64,000 nt of DNA from positions 248,001 to 312,000 of the forward strand of contig NZ_JANKBI010000002.1 in NCBI RefSeq assembly GCF_024622195.1, written 5' to 3'. The notes beneath the pieces are model-generated. The model did no database searches and was not told the DNA's origin. It was given only the letters and a program-made list of their open reading frames with translations. The position numbers were made by a program, and so were the translations under genes. Shown in pieces: positions 28,123 through 37,953 of this stretch (positions are counted from its first letter, which is position 1; each line of letters starts with the position of its first letter). The stretch is from Murimonas intestini (GTDB lineage: Bacteria; Bacillota; Clostridia; Lachnospirales; Lachnospiraceae).

Positions 28123-29724
28123 ATGCTGCGTGTATTATTAGTGGATGATGAGCCATTTATTGTTCAGGGTCTTTCTGTACTGATAGACTGGGAAGCAGAA
28201 GGTTATGAGGTTGTGGGAATGGCTGCAAATGGGGAGGAGGCTCTGGAATTTTTAAAGGTCAACCAGGTGGAGCTTATTATAGCTGATATTAAAATGCCGG
28301 TTATGAGCGGTATAGAACTCCTGGAAATAATTAAAAAAGACAGGATATCAGATGCATATTTTGTAATATTGAGCGGCTATAGTGATTTTAATTATGCACA
28401 GCAGGCTATCCGGTTTGAATGTATGGATTATATCCTTAAGCCTGTGCAGCAGGAAGAACTTACAAGGATACTCAGAAAAGTGTCAGGAATGTACCAGACA
28501 AAGGAACGTGCGTTAAAAGAAAGCCGCCAGATGGAAAAAGCATATCTGTCCAGGAATGTGATATCTTTGCTGTCAGGAAAGTATGACCAGATTAACATAG
28601 ACTATGTGAAGGCGCATATGCGCCTGTCAGAAAAGATGAGGTACATTGATATTGAAATTGACGCTTTGAGCCTTCCGGAGGAGATGGAAGAAGAAAAAAA
28701 GCGCGCCATGCAGCGGCAGCTTTATCAAAAATGCATGGAGTATCTGGGAAAAGAAGACAGTCTGCACTGTATTTTTGATGTGGCAAACCATGAATATGGC
28801 TATGACATCGGCTTTTTGTACTGCAGCTACATGGCGGAGGAACGCGGGCTTACAGAGCAGCAGTTCCTGGATGCATTTTCGGATACACTGACGCGGGAGA
28901 CGGAGGCACCTGTGCTGATGTTTGTGGGGAGTCTGGCGAAAGATATGGATGAACTGTCAGAATCCTACAGGACAGCGGCCATAGTGAAATCTTTCCAGGC
29001 TTTTAGCAGTATACGCAATATCACGTATTATGAAGCTGAGATACGAAAAAACCATGACGGCACCATCTTGTGCAAACAGAATCTGGATGCCCTTGTCACA
29101 GCTGTGGAGCAGAATAATCAGGCAGATATTAATCAGTCAGTGCGCCAGCTTTACGAAGTGATGAACCGCCTGGGCATGGACGCCCAGTTAATTGACCTGA
29201 ATATAAGTTATCTGCTGTTTCAGCTGATCCACCTGGCGGCAGAGCAGGATGATCATGTAAATCAGGAAGAGATTATGCACTATATCAGCACAAATGCCTT
29301 TGACAGGGGAACCATGAGGGGAAGCGAACGTCATCTGAGGAGGTTTGCATATGAGTATGCGGAATACCTTGTCCAGCTCAGGAAGAATGTATCAAGAGGA
29401 GTTCTGGGGGATATAGAAAAAGAGATAAAAGAGCATTATATGGAGAATATGACATTAAAGGAACTCAGCAAAAAGTATTATGTCAACAGTGCATATTTAG
29501 GCCAGCTGTTCAGGAAACAGTATGGTCAGTCCTTTAAAGACTACCTGAACAATTACAGGATAGAACAGGCGGCTGCTCTGCTGCTGAGGACTGATAAAAA
29601 AATATATGAGATTGCGGAAGAGGTGGGTTATCATGACCTGGACTATTTTATTAACCGCTTTATATCGGTGAAAGGATGTACCCCAGCCAAATTCAGAAAG
29701 CAGTCCAGAGAACAAAAAAACTAA
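28123..29724 (+). CDS. YesN-type response regulator with AraC DNA-binding domain
   Basis: Partner of the upstream kinase, 533 residues. The receiver domain (about 1-120) has the phospho-acceptor Asp55 (IIADIKMP) and the conserved Lys in ILKPV. A middle region typical of YesN proteins leads to a C-terminal AraC helix-turn-helix pair (about 430-530). The ATG at 28123 has GAGGGGG upstream; the GTG at 28099 abuts the kinase stop. It probably activates this xylo-oligosaccharide locus. Confidence 0.9.
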   Translation: MLRVLLVDDEPFIVQGLSVLIDWEAEGYEVVGMAANGEEALEFLKVNQVELIIADIKMPVMSGIELLEIIKKDRISDAYFVILSGYSDFNYAQQAIRFECMDYILKPVQQEELTRILRKVSGMYQTKERALKESRQMEKAYLSRNVISLLSGKYDQINIDYVKAHMRLSEKMRYIDIEIDALSLPEEMEEEKKRAMQRQLYQKCMEYLGKEDSLHCIFDVANHEYGYDIGFLYCSYMAEERGLTEQQFLDAFSDTLTRETEAPVLMFVGSLAKDMDELSESYRTAAIVKSFQAFSSIRNITYYEAEIRKNHDGTILCKQNLDALVTAVEQNNQADINQSVRQLYEVMNRLGMDAQLIDLNISYLLFQLIHLAAEQDDHVNQEEIMHYISTNAFDRGTMRGSERHLRRFAYEYAEYLVQLRKNVSRGVLGDIEKEIKEHYMENMTLKELSKKYYVNSAYLGQLFRKQYGQSFKDYLNNYRIEQAAALLLRTDKKIYEIAEEVGYHDLDYFINRFISVKGCTPAKFRKQSREQKN

Positions 29725-29756
29725 GTGACGGAAAGCAGAATGCGAGGTTTGGGGAT

Positions 29757-31454
29757 ATGAAAGGATCACGGAGCAGATGGAAGGCGGAAATGCCATTTAG
29801 GAATAGAAAAACAGGCAGAGCTGTAATTTATTTTATTTTGGCGGCATGTATATGGATTCTGCCCGGATGCAGAAGTGAAAAAGAGATAAAAGAGTTTACG
29901 GCTTTTTTTAATGTGCCGGGAGATGAAATTGACGAGAACAATGAGATTAAAAAGAAGATTGCGGAAATAACCGGTGCAGAGTGCAAAGAAATATGGCTGG
30001 CAGGACAGACTCCGGAAAAGGCCGTCAGTTCACTGATAGCGGGCGGGGAGTATCCTGATTTTATCGGTGCGGACGCCCAGCTTTATGAAGCCGGTGTGCT
30101 GGTTCCGCTGGATGAGTATTGGGATGATTATCCCAATATTAAGAACTTCCTGAGTGAAGAGAAGTGGGAACGCTTCCGCCAGGAGGATGGCCATATCTAT
30201 TGGATACCGCAGTTTGGCATCGCGAATGGGAGAACAGAGGGTGTGATACACAACGACGAGGCATTCTGGATACAGACACGTGTATTGAAGTGGGCAGGGT
30301 ATCCGAAGATTGAGACACTGGATGAATATTTTGCACTGCTGGAGGCCTATGCGAAAGAAAACCCCACGATGGAAAATGGACTGGAGAATATCGCTTTCAC
30401 AGTCCTCTGCGATGGGGAGCGGTATTTTTGCCTGGAAAATCCGCCGCAGTTTCTGGAAGGTTATCCAAACGATGGAAGCGTGATCGTAGAACCTGATACA
30501 CAGAAAGTCAGGGACTATAGTACGACACAGACAGCGCAACGGTATTTCAGGAAGCTGAATGAGGAATTTCAGAAAGGCTATCTTGACCCTGAATTTTTTA
30601 CACAGACTTACCAGGAGTATCTCAATAAATTATCCAGCGGCCAGGTACTTGGCATGGTTGATCAGTGGTGGAGATTTGCATATGATATAAATGCGGTTCT
30701 GGAACGTCAGGAATTGTGGAAGGAGGGGTGCAATTATGTGCCTCTTCCAATTACAATTGATAAAGGGATAAAGAATCAATGGCATACCATCGGTGGGGAT
30801 ATGTATAATGTGGCAGAGGGGCTGGCAGTGACTGTCAGCTGTGAAGATCTGGCAGGAGCCCTTTCCTTTGTGAATGATCTTTTAAGCCCTGAGGTTCAAA
30901 CACTTCGGTTATGGGGAATAGAAGGGGTGGACTATGAGGTGGATGCAGAGGGGATCTTTTATCTTACAGAGGAGCAGAGCGCCAGGTCTACTGACAGCGA
31001 ATATAGTGCATCTCATTTTTGCAGCTATTCTTATTTTCCCAGATACGAGGGTCTGAATCCTGACGGGATCAATGCTTATTCACCTGAGGTACAGCCGGGT
31101 GAATTCTTCAAGGGGCTGCCTCAGGATGTGAAAGACTGCTTTGATGCATATGGGTGCAGGAATTATGTAGAAATGCTGGGCTCCAATGAAAAGCCGGGCC
31201 CCTGGTTTCCGATGTATTCCTACTCTGCCCAGCTGACATCCTCCAGCAGGGCGGGAGAAGTGTGGGCGGCCATGACAGAAGTGAAGCAGGAATATCTCCC
31301 CCGGGTGGTGATGGCGGAGGATTTTGACACTGCATGGAATGAATATATGGAAGAATACACCAGATGTGAGCCGGAAGTTTACCTGGAGGAAATGCAGGCA
31401 GAAGTGGAGCGCCGGGTGGCGGCAGGAGACTCTGCCTCTATACTTTCAAAATAG
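29757..31454 (+). CDS. Second ABC-type sugar-binding lipoprotein, paralog of the 20840 gene
   Basis: A binding lipoprotein with lipobox LPGC (Cys38 from this start; the ATG at 29790 would give a more ordinary 26-residue signal and is an equal candidate). After the signal it lacks the long acidic linker of its paralog and goes straight into the shared core (KEFTAFFNVPGDE, DGHIYWIPQFG). No permease follows. It lies just after the two-component genes, so it may be an alternative ligand receptor for the upstream permeases or a co-sensor. Its last 76 bases are also the antisense end of the next gene. Confidence 0.85.
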   Translation: MKGSRSRWKAEMPFRNRKTGRAVIYFILAACIWILPGCRSEKEIKEFTAFFNVPGDEIDENNEIKKKIAEITGAECKEIWLAGQTPEKAVSSLIAGGEYPDFIGADAQLYEAGVLVPLDEYWDDYPNIKNFLSEEKWERFRQEDGHIYWIPQFGIANGRTEGVIHNDEAFWIQTRVLKWAGYPKIETLDEYFALLEAYAKENPTMENGLENIAFTVLCDGERYFCLENPPQFLEGYPNDGSVIVEPDTQKVRDYSTTQTAQRYFRKLNEEFQKGYLDPEFFTQTYQEYLNKLSSGQVLGMVDQWWRFAYDINAVLERQELWKEGCNYVPLPITIDKGIKNQWHTIGGDMYNVAEGLAVTVSCEDLAGALSFVNDLLSPEVQTLRLWGIEGVDYEVDAEGIFYLTEEQSARSTDSEYSASHFCSYSYFPRYEGLNPDGINAYSPEVQPGEFFKGLPQDVKDCFDAYGCRNYVEMLGSNEKPGPWFPMYSYSAQLTSSSRAGEVWAAMTEVKQEYLPRVVMAEDFDTAWNEYMEEYTRCEPEVYLEEMQAEVERRVAAGDSASILSK

Positions 31455-33073
31455 CGTTCATTCTGCCTCTGTATGTATTCGTCCAGCCCCTGTTTTTTGT
31501 AGCCGTCCAGCACCTTCTCCCACATGAGGACCGCGTCCTCCTCTCCGATAATGCACTTTACAAAACTGTTAAATGCATTTGTAGTGCTGAAGATATCGGA
31601 GGTCTCTTTGGGAAACAGTAAGAATTGATAGGGGCGTTCCAACTGTATGGTGTTTTCCTGGTTCCAGGTGACATCCTTTTTGGCCAGAGTGACACAGTGC
31701 CTGCCATAACGCAGATAATTGGCCTCGGTTTCTTCGAAATCACTCCAGCCGCCGTTCAGTGAAGCCAGATTGGCGAACAGGTAGATAGAAGGGTACTTTT
31801 CCTGAAGTACCCGTATGGTACTCTGGCTGTCAGTGTCCAGCAGGCAGGAATAGCTGCCGTCTTTGTCCAGCTCATAGTCTTCTCCCTCCAGACCGTATTT
31901 TGTCAGGCGGATCCCTTCGTCAGAGAGAAGATATTCATACAGGCAGAGTATCCTCTCCATTTTTTCGTCATCCACCTGGGAGGAGATAAAGGACTCGGAC
32001 CAGGAGACGAAGCTGGAGTTGCTGTAGCAATTTCCGTCTGGAGCCGGGAATATATGGAGGATGTCCACACATTCGTCAAAGGGCTTGTCGTTATAACGGT
32101 CCCACAGGGCCTTCAGGTCTTCCAGGGAACCGGCTGCTGACTTATATTCCAGGGCGCCCAGACGTCCGTTGGCGAAATCTTCCATAACAGCATTTGGTGT
32201 TTTAATATAAAAATCAGGATCCAGGCCGCCGGATTCATACATTCTTCTGTAGGCTGCCACCACATCTTTGAACCCTTCTGTAGTCCAGCATGGCACAAAT
32301 GTGCCGTCATCTGATTCTACCCATGTGTAAGTGTTGCATTCAGGAGCTATACCCAGCATCACCCATTTACCTATGGCAACCAGGTTATTTACATTGTAGC
32401 CCAGCGTATCATCAATGCCATTGCCGTCAGGATCATCCTTTGCAAAAGCTGTTATCATATCAATGAATTCATCCAGGTTCTTTGGATCATCGATGGATAG
32501 ATTATCCATCCAGTCACGCCTCACGAGCATGGCGGCATCAGTACTGCCCAGGATCTCATCACGGAAGCTGACCCGGGGAATGGCGTAGTATTTGCCGTCC
32601 TGGCGCCGTGTATATTCAAGATCATCAAATAAGCTGTTTAAATCTGGGTATCCAGTCAGATCATCCGGCAGAGGCCTGATGGCGCCTGAATTTATAAAAT
32701 CTTCAAATATTGCGCTGTCATTCGAATCATTGGAGGATATTGTAAGTGTGGCGAAGACATCAGGAAGATTATCGGTGGCATTTAGCATTTGGTAGTATTC
32801 CTTATAATTTGTCCATGTGACGGATACAGGCTTGATTGTGATATTGAGAAGTTCTTCAATATATTTCTGTATTGCATCTGGCTGTGTGCGCGCAGCCATT
32901 TCCTCGATATTCCAGTAGCCTACGCTGATTTCCAGATGTTTTGAGAAATCCTTCCCGGCCATCCATTCGGGTTTTTCACCTCCGCCTGCAGTCTGGCTGC
33001 ATCCTCCGGCTGCACATACGCCCAGGATACAGGCGGATGCAAGTACTGTTAAGAAACAATTTTTTATCTTCAT
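31379..33073 (-). CDS. ABC-type sugar-binding lipoprotein in a kinase-regulator operon
   Basis: A 564-residue binding protein with signal peptide and lipobox AGGC (Cys25). It is the third gene of a minus-strand operon after a sensor kinase and a response regulator, overlapping the regulator by 4 bases (ATGA). Its ligand may be that of the divergent permeases at 36066-37942. The final residues (about 550-564) are read through the antisense of the neighbouring binding-protein gene, so the native C terminus was probably shorter. Confidence 0.88.
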   Translation of the reverse strand: MKIKNCFLTVLASACILGVCAAGGCSQTAGGGEKPEWMAGKDFSKHLEISVGYWNIEEMAARTQPDAIQKYIEELLNITIKPVSVTWTNYKEYYQMLNATDNLPDVFATLTISSNDSNDSAIFEDFINSGAIRPLPDDLTGYPDLNSLFDDLEYTRRQDGKYYAIPRVSFRDEILGSTDAAMLVRRDWMDNLSIDDPKNLDEFIDMITAFAKDDPDGNGIDDTLGYNVNNLVAIGKWVMLGIAPECNTYTWVESDDGTFVPCWTTEGFKDVVAAYRRMYESGGLDPDFYIKTPNAVMEDFANGRLGALEYKSAAGSLEDLKALWDRYNDKPFDECVDILHIFPAPDGNCYSNSSFVSWSESFISSQVDDEKMERILCLYEYLLSDEGIRLTKYGLEGEDYELDKDGSYSCLLDTDSQSTIRVLQEKYPSIYLFANLASLNGGWSDFEETEANYLRYGRHCVTLAKKDVTWNQENTIQLERPYQFLLFPKETSDIFSTTNAFNSFVKCIIGEEDAVLMWEKVLDGYKKQGLDEYIQRQNERYFESIEAESPAATRRSTSACISSR

Positions 33074-33876
33074 GGCTCACTCTCCTCATCACTGCCGTCT
33101 TCAGAATTTTGTCCCAGCACTTCTTTCCGGTAGGAGGTAGGTGTTGTGCCAGTGATTTTCTTAAAGACTTTTGCAAAATAGAAATAGTCCCTGTAGCCCA
33201 CATGGGAAGCGATTAAAAAGACTGCCATATCTGTAGTGGCCAGCAGGTGTACGGCCCTTTGTATACGAAGATTTGTCAGATGGCTGCTGAAGGTGGTCCC
33301 GGTTTCCTGCTTGAAGAGCTGGCTGGCATAGTTTGGATTGATGTAGCAGAGGTCAGCCAGTGTCTGGATAGAGATATCTTCACAATAATGAGCCATCATG
33401 TAGTCCAGCATTGTCTGTACGGTCCTGTTGGATACAGTCATGGATTTTGGAACAAATGTCCGCGGAGGGGGAACGTTTATGGGATCTTGTATTACTGATT
33501 TCTGTTTTTCCAGAATATGATAAGCCTTCTGCATGGAATCCAGCAGCTCATTTCTGGAGAAAGGCTTCAGGCAGTAGCCGATAGCATTATGCTGCATGGC
33601 TTTCTGGGCATAGGCAAATTCAGCATGTCCGCTGATCACGATAAATAGAGTTTTACATCCGTACTCTTCTGCGGCCTTGAGCAGCTCCAGGCCGCTCATG
33701 CCGGGCAGCCTCACATCCACAAACGCCAGTTCCGGCATGGAATTCTGTATATAGGAAAGTCCTGACACTCCGTCATAGAGCTCTTCTACGACCTGAAAAT
33801 AATCCTGGTCCTTTATAGTTGCAATAAGGCTTTTTACAACCCATTTCTCATCATCGATTACAATTGCACGATACAT
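33070..33876 (-). CDS. Short AraC-type response regulator
   Basis: At 268 residues it has only a receiver (Asp54 in FVDVRLP, Lys in CLKPF) and an AraC DNA-binding domain (about 165-262); the long middle region of YesN proteins is missing. It overlaps the kinase gene by one base and the binding-protein gene by four, so all three are translated together. It is a candidate reader of the 21-bp-spaced direct repeats at 35831-35862. Confidence 0.9.
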   Translation of the reverse strand: MYRAIVIDDEKWVVKSLIATIKDQDYFQVVEELYDGVSGLSYIQNSMPELAFVDVRLPGMSGLELLKAAEEYGCKTLFIVISGHAEFAYAQKAMQHNAIGYCLKPFSRNELLDSMQKAYHILEKQKSVIQDPINVPPPRTFVPKSMTVSNRTVQTMLDYMMAHYCEDISIQTLADLCYINPNYASQLFKQETGTTFSSHLTNLRIQRAVHLLATTDMAVFLIASHVGYRDYFYFAKVFKKITGTTPTSYRKEVLGQNSEDGSDEESEP

Positions 33877-35720
33877 TAAATCACCTCATTTTTGTCTGCT
33901 TCCTTTTCAGACTCTTCACGTGTGTGGTAAGGTATCCGAAGTTGTATATTTGTTCCCACATTTTCCTCGGAATCAATAAGCAGGGAATATTCTTCACCAA
34001 AATATAGAGTCATGCGGGTATTCACATTCAGTATACCTATGCTTTCATGATTCTGTTCATCCATCTCCAGCAGATCCTTCCTCGCGTCTCCCGATTTTGT
34101 CCTGGAGGAGCGTTTCAGCGCCCTGCGGATCTCTTCCAGCTTTTCTGAAGGCATCCCCACACCAGTGTCATAGATCCAGAGAGCCAGGTAGCCATACTCT
34201 GGATTGCGTCCGGCGCCTATCAGCAGTTCACCTTTTTTCAGGCTCTGTTCCAGTCCGTGTACAATGGCATTCTCCACAAGCGGCTGTATGATCATCTTGG
34301 GGATCAGGCAGGCATAGGAATCATCTGACATATCATAACGGACTGTGAACCGTCCTTCGAACCTGGTCAGCTGTATTTTTAGATAAGATTTTACTATTTC
34401 CAGTTCCTCAGCTACAGTTACAAGGTCAGAACCCTTGATGCTGTACCGGAATATCTGTGAGAGTGCATTAGTGACAGAGATAATCTCATCTGTCATGCCT
34501 GCGGAGGCCATGCCGCATATAGCTGTGAGTGTATTATACAAGAAATGCGGGTTGATCTGACTGCGAAGAAAGGCAATTTCAGTATTGCGGTTATTCATTT
34601 CCAGCTCGTACATTTCCGTATAAGTTTTAAAAATCGTATAATTAAGCCTGTTTGTCTCCCTGAGCATTTCATTAAATGCGTCACTGATGTTGGTGATCTC
34701 CAGACATCCGAACATTCCCTGCTTTATGGTGATCCCTTCTTTGGCAGCTTTACGCTCCCCTTCTGTGATCTTCTTCATAAACTGTGTCAGTTCATTTAAT
34801 GATGAGATCAGGGGATGGAAAAAGCGCAGCAGGAGGACTCCGGAGAAGAGCAGGATCACAGCCATCCATAGCAGCTGACGCCCGGCCAGCTGCAGGGTCC
34901 GGGCACTATACTGGCTTTTGTCGACCAGGACATAAAGGTCATAGCCCAGATGTGACAGGGAGTAGTGGTTGGCGGCATAGGTGGCGGAGCCTGCTTTCAG
35001 GCTGAAGGATTCAGAATTTTCTCCGGCTTCCAGGACTGCGTCATACAGTTTGCCGTCCCCATAGATAAGTTCACCTTCAGAGGATGTGGCAAAGAGGACA
35101 GAAGGTTTGTATTCTGCATTTTCAGGCATGCCGTTTTCAAAGAAACGGCTGATGTCTATGGCCAGGAACATAGCTCCCAGATAAGAAGATCCGGCCTGGA
35201 GTCTGTGGACAGGCATGGCAAGGATATGGCTGTCAATATACTTTACTGTCATGATACCCATAGACTGATAGGAAAAACGTGACGACGGAAGAGAGTCAGC
35301 CAGTGCCTCGTAGGAGTCAGTAGACCCGGAGAGAGCTATGGAATTGCCATTTTTGCCTATAACTGCAATATCAGTTATGTAGCTGTCCAGATTGGCGGTA
35401 TTGCTCAGATAATTCTGCATTTCCTGGTACTCATCATACTTCTTCAGGGGATCCGTTTCGCAGATATAATCCTGTATAGCCTGATTGAAGGCCACACTGT
35501 AGCAGATATTCTCGTAAGTCTCATAGACCTGCCGTGTATTCTTGGCCAGCTGTGTTGCATAGAGCCGGTTATTATCCTCGATCATTGAAGTCTGAAGCTT
35601 CTTATAATCATAGGTACTGTATATTGTTATAGCGATGATACATATGGTAAAAATAATCAGCAGCTCAATCAGATGAGATTTCAGCGGCCTGGTTTTTGGA
35701 GTTCTTTTTATATTTATCAT
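33876..35720 (-). CDS. YesM-type sensor histidine kinase
   Basis: A 614-residue membrane kinase with a first transmembrane segment near residues 15-37, an extracellular sensing domain to about 270, a second segment, HAMP, then the kinase core with His392 in INPHFLYN and an ATPase domain with DTGVGMP. It is the first gene of the minus-strand operon, divergent from the permease operon that starts at 36066. Confidence 0.9.
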   Translation of the reverse strand: MINIKRTPKTRPLKSHLIELLIIFTICIIAITIYSTYDYKKLQTSMIEDNNRLYATQLAKNTRQVYETYENICYSVAFNQAIQDYICETDPLKKYDEYQEMQNYLSNTANLDSYITDIAVIGKNGNSIALSGSTDSYEALADSLPSSRFSYQSMGIMTVKYIDSHILAMPVHRLQAGSSYLGAMFLAIDISRFFENGMPENAEYKPSVLFATSSEGELIYGDGKLYDAVLEAGENSESFSLKAGSATYAANHYSLSHLGYDLYVLVDKSQYSARTLQLAGRQLLWMAVILLFSGVLLLRFFHPLISSLNELTQFMKKITEGERKAAKEGITIKQGMFGCLEITNISDAFNEMLRETNRLNYTIFKTYTEMYELEMNNRNTEIAFLRSQINPHFLYNTLTAICGMASAGMTDEIISVTNALSQIFRYSIKGSDLVTVAEELEIVKSYLKIQLTRFEGRFTVRYDMSDDSYACLIPKMIIQPLVENAIVHGLEQSLKKGELLIGAGRNPEYGYLALWIYDTGVGMPSEKLEEIRRALKRSSRTKSGDARKDLLEMDEQNHESIGILNVNTRMTLYFGEEYSLLIDSEENVGTNIQLRIPYHTREESEKEADKNEVI

Positions 35721-35830
35721 AAGAAATACCTGTCATTTATTTTTTAGTCAGCAGATATGCCTTTTGCAGCAGCTGGGATAGACTTTGCCGTTACACTTTT
35801 TAATTTTACCGTACTATTATAAGGGCTGGT

Positions 35831-35862
35831 TATGGAAAAATCCATAAAATATATGGAAAAAT
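35831..35862. promoter_or_regulatory. Direct repeats with 21-bp spacing in the divergent control region
   Basis: TATGGAAAAAT occurs at 35831-35841 and again at 35852-35862, start to start 21 bp, two helical turns. AraC-family proteins commonly bind such direct half-sites. The repeats lie between the kinase start (35720) and the permease promoter (35930-35958). Binding by the regulator at 33070 is inference. Confidence 0.5.
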
Positions 35863-35929
35863 TACATATTTTTTGCCTGTCTATAAAAGATTCATAAAAA
35901 AAATACATAAAAACACGGGGTATCGTCCA

Positions 35930-35958
35930 TTCAAAATAACCAAATATGAATTTATAAT
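35930..35958 (+). promoter_or_regulatory. Promoter of the 36066-56484 glycan operon
   Basis: TTCAAA (35930-35935), a 17-base spacer and a perfect TATAAT (35953-35958). The expected start of transcription falls at about 35965, the first base of a repeat remnant. The weak -35 fits a promoter needing an activator. Confidence 0.65.
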
Positions 35959-35964
35959 AAACAT

Positions 35965-36036
35965 GTAATTGTTCAGTAACTACAGTTACATACGGAATTC
36001 CATTTAAAACGGCTTTCAGCAATGGATTTCTGCATT
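35965..36036. repeat. Truncated family B repeat in the permease leader
   Basis: Starts GTAATTGTTCAGTA and keeps the first stem (GTAA…TTAC) and a second stem (GAATTCCATT with AATGGATTTC, 9 of 10 pairs) with sequence different from the 8612 copy. The third stem and right end are missing. It lies between the promoter and the permease start and would be transcribed as the 5' leader. Confidence 0.55.
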
Positions 36037-36065
36037 CTATAAAGAAAAGAAAGGAAATAGAGAGA

Positions 36066-37031
36066 ATGGGAAAGAAAAGTAAAAAGGCTGCATCCTCGTC
36101 TGTGATAGCGGCAAGCCCAAAAACATCCTTCTGGAAAACACTTTGTAAGCAGCGGACGCTGCTTTTAATGCTTTTACCCGGGCTGCTTCTGCTGATAATT
36201 TTTAAATACGTGCCTATGTACGGTATCCTGATTTCATTTAAAAATTACAAGTCTTCTAAAGGTGTTTGGGGGAGTGCATGGCTTGACCCGCTGTTTAAGA
36301 ATTTTATAACCTTCTTTAAAAATGTAAACTGCTGGAACATTATATGGAATACTGTAAAAGTCGGAGTGATGACTATGCTGTTTACATTTCCGGCGCCAAT
36401 CATATTTGCCCTCCTTTTAAATGAAGTCAGAGGCAAATATATGAAGAAATCCATACAGACGATTTCATATATACCGCATTTTATTTCTATAGTGGTTATC
36501 TGCTCCATGCTCAATGGATTTGGTTCCACAACAGGGTTATTTAATGATATCCGTGAATTCTTTGGAATGGCAAGGGTGGATATGAATAACGGAAGTACAT
36601 ATTTTATGCTGGAATATGTAGGGTCAGCCGTATGGCAGACAATCGGGTGGGGTTCCATCGTATACTTGTCGGCCCTGACGAATATAGATACTTCACTTTA
36701 TGATGTGGCGAACATTGACGGCGCTAACCGCTGGCAGAAAGTTAAGAATATTGCATGGCCGGCTATAGTGCCGACTACAACAGTCATGCTGATTATGAAT
36801 GTGGGACAGATATTGAATGCTGATTTCACAAAAATCCTCTTAATGCAGAATGATACGAACAGAAGCCAGCTGGATGTCATCGCTACCTTCGTATACCAGA
36901 AAGGTATCGTGGAGGGCAAATTCTCGTATTCAACGGCAGTAAACCTGTTTTCATCTATTGTCTGCTGCATCCTGGTATTCGGCACGAATATGATAATCAG
37001 GAAGACAAATCCGGAAAATAGCTTGTGGTGA
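36066..37031 (+). CDS. Sugar ABC transporter permease (LplB-like)
   Basis: First membrane subunit of a second CUT1 importer, 321 residues with a basic N terminus and about six transmembrane segments. The EAA loop reads YDVANIDGANRWQKVKNI. It is co-transcribed with the next permease and a binding protein. As in the first importer, there is no ATPase gene. Confidence 0.92.
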   Translation: MGKKSKKAASSSVIAASPKTSFWKTLCKQRTLLLMLLPGLLLLIIFKYVPMYGILISFKNYKSSKGVWGSAWLDPLFKNFITFFKNVNCWNIIWNTVKVGVMTMLFTFPAPIIFALLLNEVRGKYMKKSIQTISYIPHFISIVVICSMLNGFGSTTGLFNDIREFFGMARVDMNNGSTYFMLEYVGSAVWQTIGWGSIVYLSALTNIDTSLYDVANIDGANRWQKVKNIAWPAIVPTTTVMLIMNVGQILNADFTKILLMQNDTNRSQLDVIATFVYQKGIVEGKFSYSTAVNLFSSIVCCILVFGTNMIIRKTNPENSLW

Positions 37032-37042
37032 GGGGGAGAAAA

Positions 37043-37942
37043 ATGGACAAAACAAAGAAAAGAAAAAATAAAATATACATCGGGAACAAGGCTTTTGATG
37101 TGGTTCTGATCATCTTCATGCTGCTGATGTGCGTGATCTTCCTGTATCCGTTTTTAAACGTCCTGTCAGTATCATTTTCCAGCAACAGTATGATCACAAC
37201 AGGGCAGGTCACATTCTTTCCAAGGGAGTTCAACCTGGAAAGCTATAAGGTGCTTTTTGATGCCGAGAATATTCTGAGGGCCTATGGCAATACAATCGTC
37301 ATTGCTGCAGCAACAACGATTTTGAATCTGGTCCTTAATTCTCTTGTGGCATATGTGCTTATGGTTCCGGAGTTCTGTCTGAAAAAACCATTGTCGATCA
37401 TCATATTGATAACAATGTTCTTTACAGGCGGTACAGTACCAACTTACCTGCTGATCCAGAACCTGGGGCTTTTAAACAGCTGGTGGGCGCTGATTCTGCC
37501 AAATGCAGTGTCAGCTTACAATATCTTCTTATATAAAGCATTTTTTAAGGGGATTTCACCGGAGATAAGAGAAGCGGCTAAGATCGACGGCGCAGGGGAA
37601 CTGACAATTTTAACAAGGATATATGCGCCGCTGTCAAAAGCGCTCTATGCCACATTCGGGCTGTTCTCTGTAGTAGGCGTATGGAATAACTACTATGAGG
37701 CCCTGCTGTATATTAAAGATGCTGATAAACAGCCGATACAGATGATCCTGCGTAAAATTGTATTTTCATTTACAACCACGAGCATGGGGGATGCACAGGC
37801 GATGATCGGTCATGGAAAATTAAACCAGCTCAGCGTGCAGTATGCATGTATCATAGCGGCAATACTCCCCATCCTCTGTATCTATCCTTTCGTGCAGAAG
37901 TACTTTGCACAGGGAATGCAGGTGGGTGCGGTCAAGGGGTAG
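37043..37942 (+). CDS. Sugar ABC transporter permease (YtcP-like)
   Basis: Second membrane subunit, 299 residues, with EAA loop REAAKIDGAGELTILTRI. The ATG at 37043 has AGGGGGAG upstream; a GTG at 37025 overlaps the previous stop and is less likely. Partner of the 36066 permease. Confidence 0.92.
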   Translation: MDKTKKRKNKIYIGNKAFDVVLIIFMLLMCVIFLYPFLNVLSVSFSSNSMITTGQVTFFPREFNLESYKVLFDAENILRAYGNTIVIAAATTILNLVLNSLVAYVLMVPEFCLKKPLSIIILITMFFTGGTVPTYLLIQNLGLLNSWWALILPNAVSAYNIFLYKAFFKGISPEIREAAKIDGAGELTILTRIYAPLSKALYATFGLFSVVGVWNNYYEALLYIKDADKQPIQMILRKIVFSFTTTSMGDAQAMIGHGKLNQLSVQYACIIAAILPILCIYPFVQKYFAQGMQVGAVKG

Positions 37943-37953
37943 TTACGTAAACT

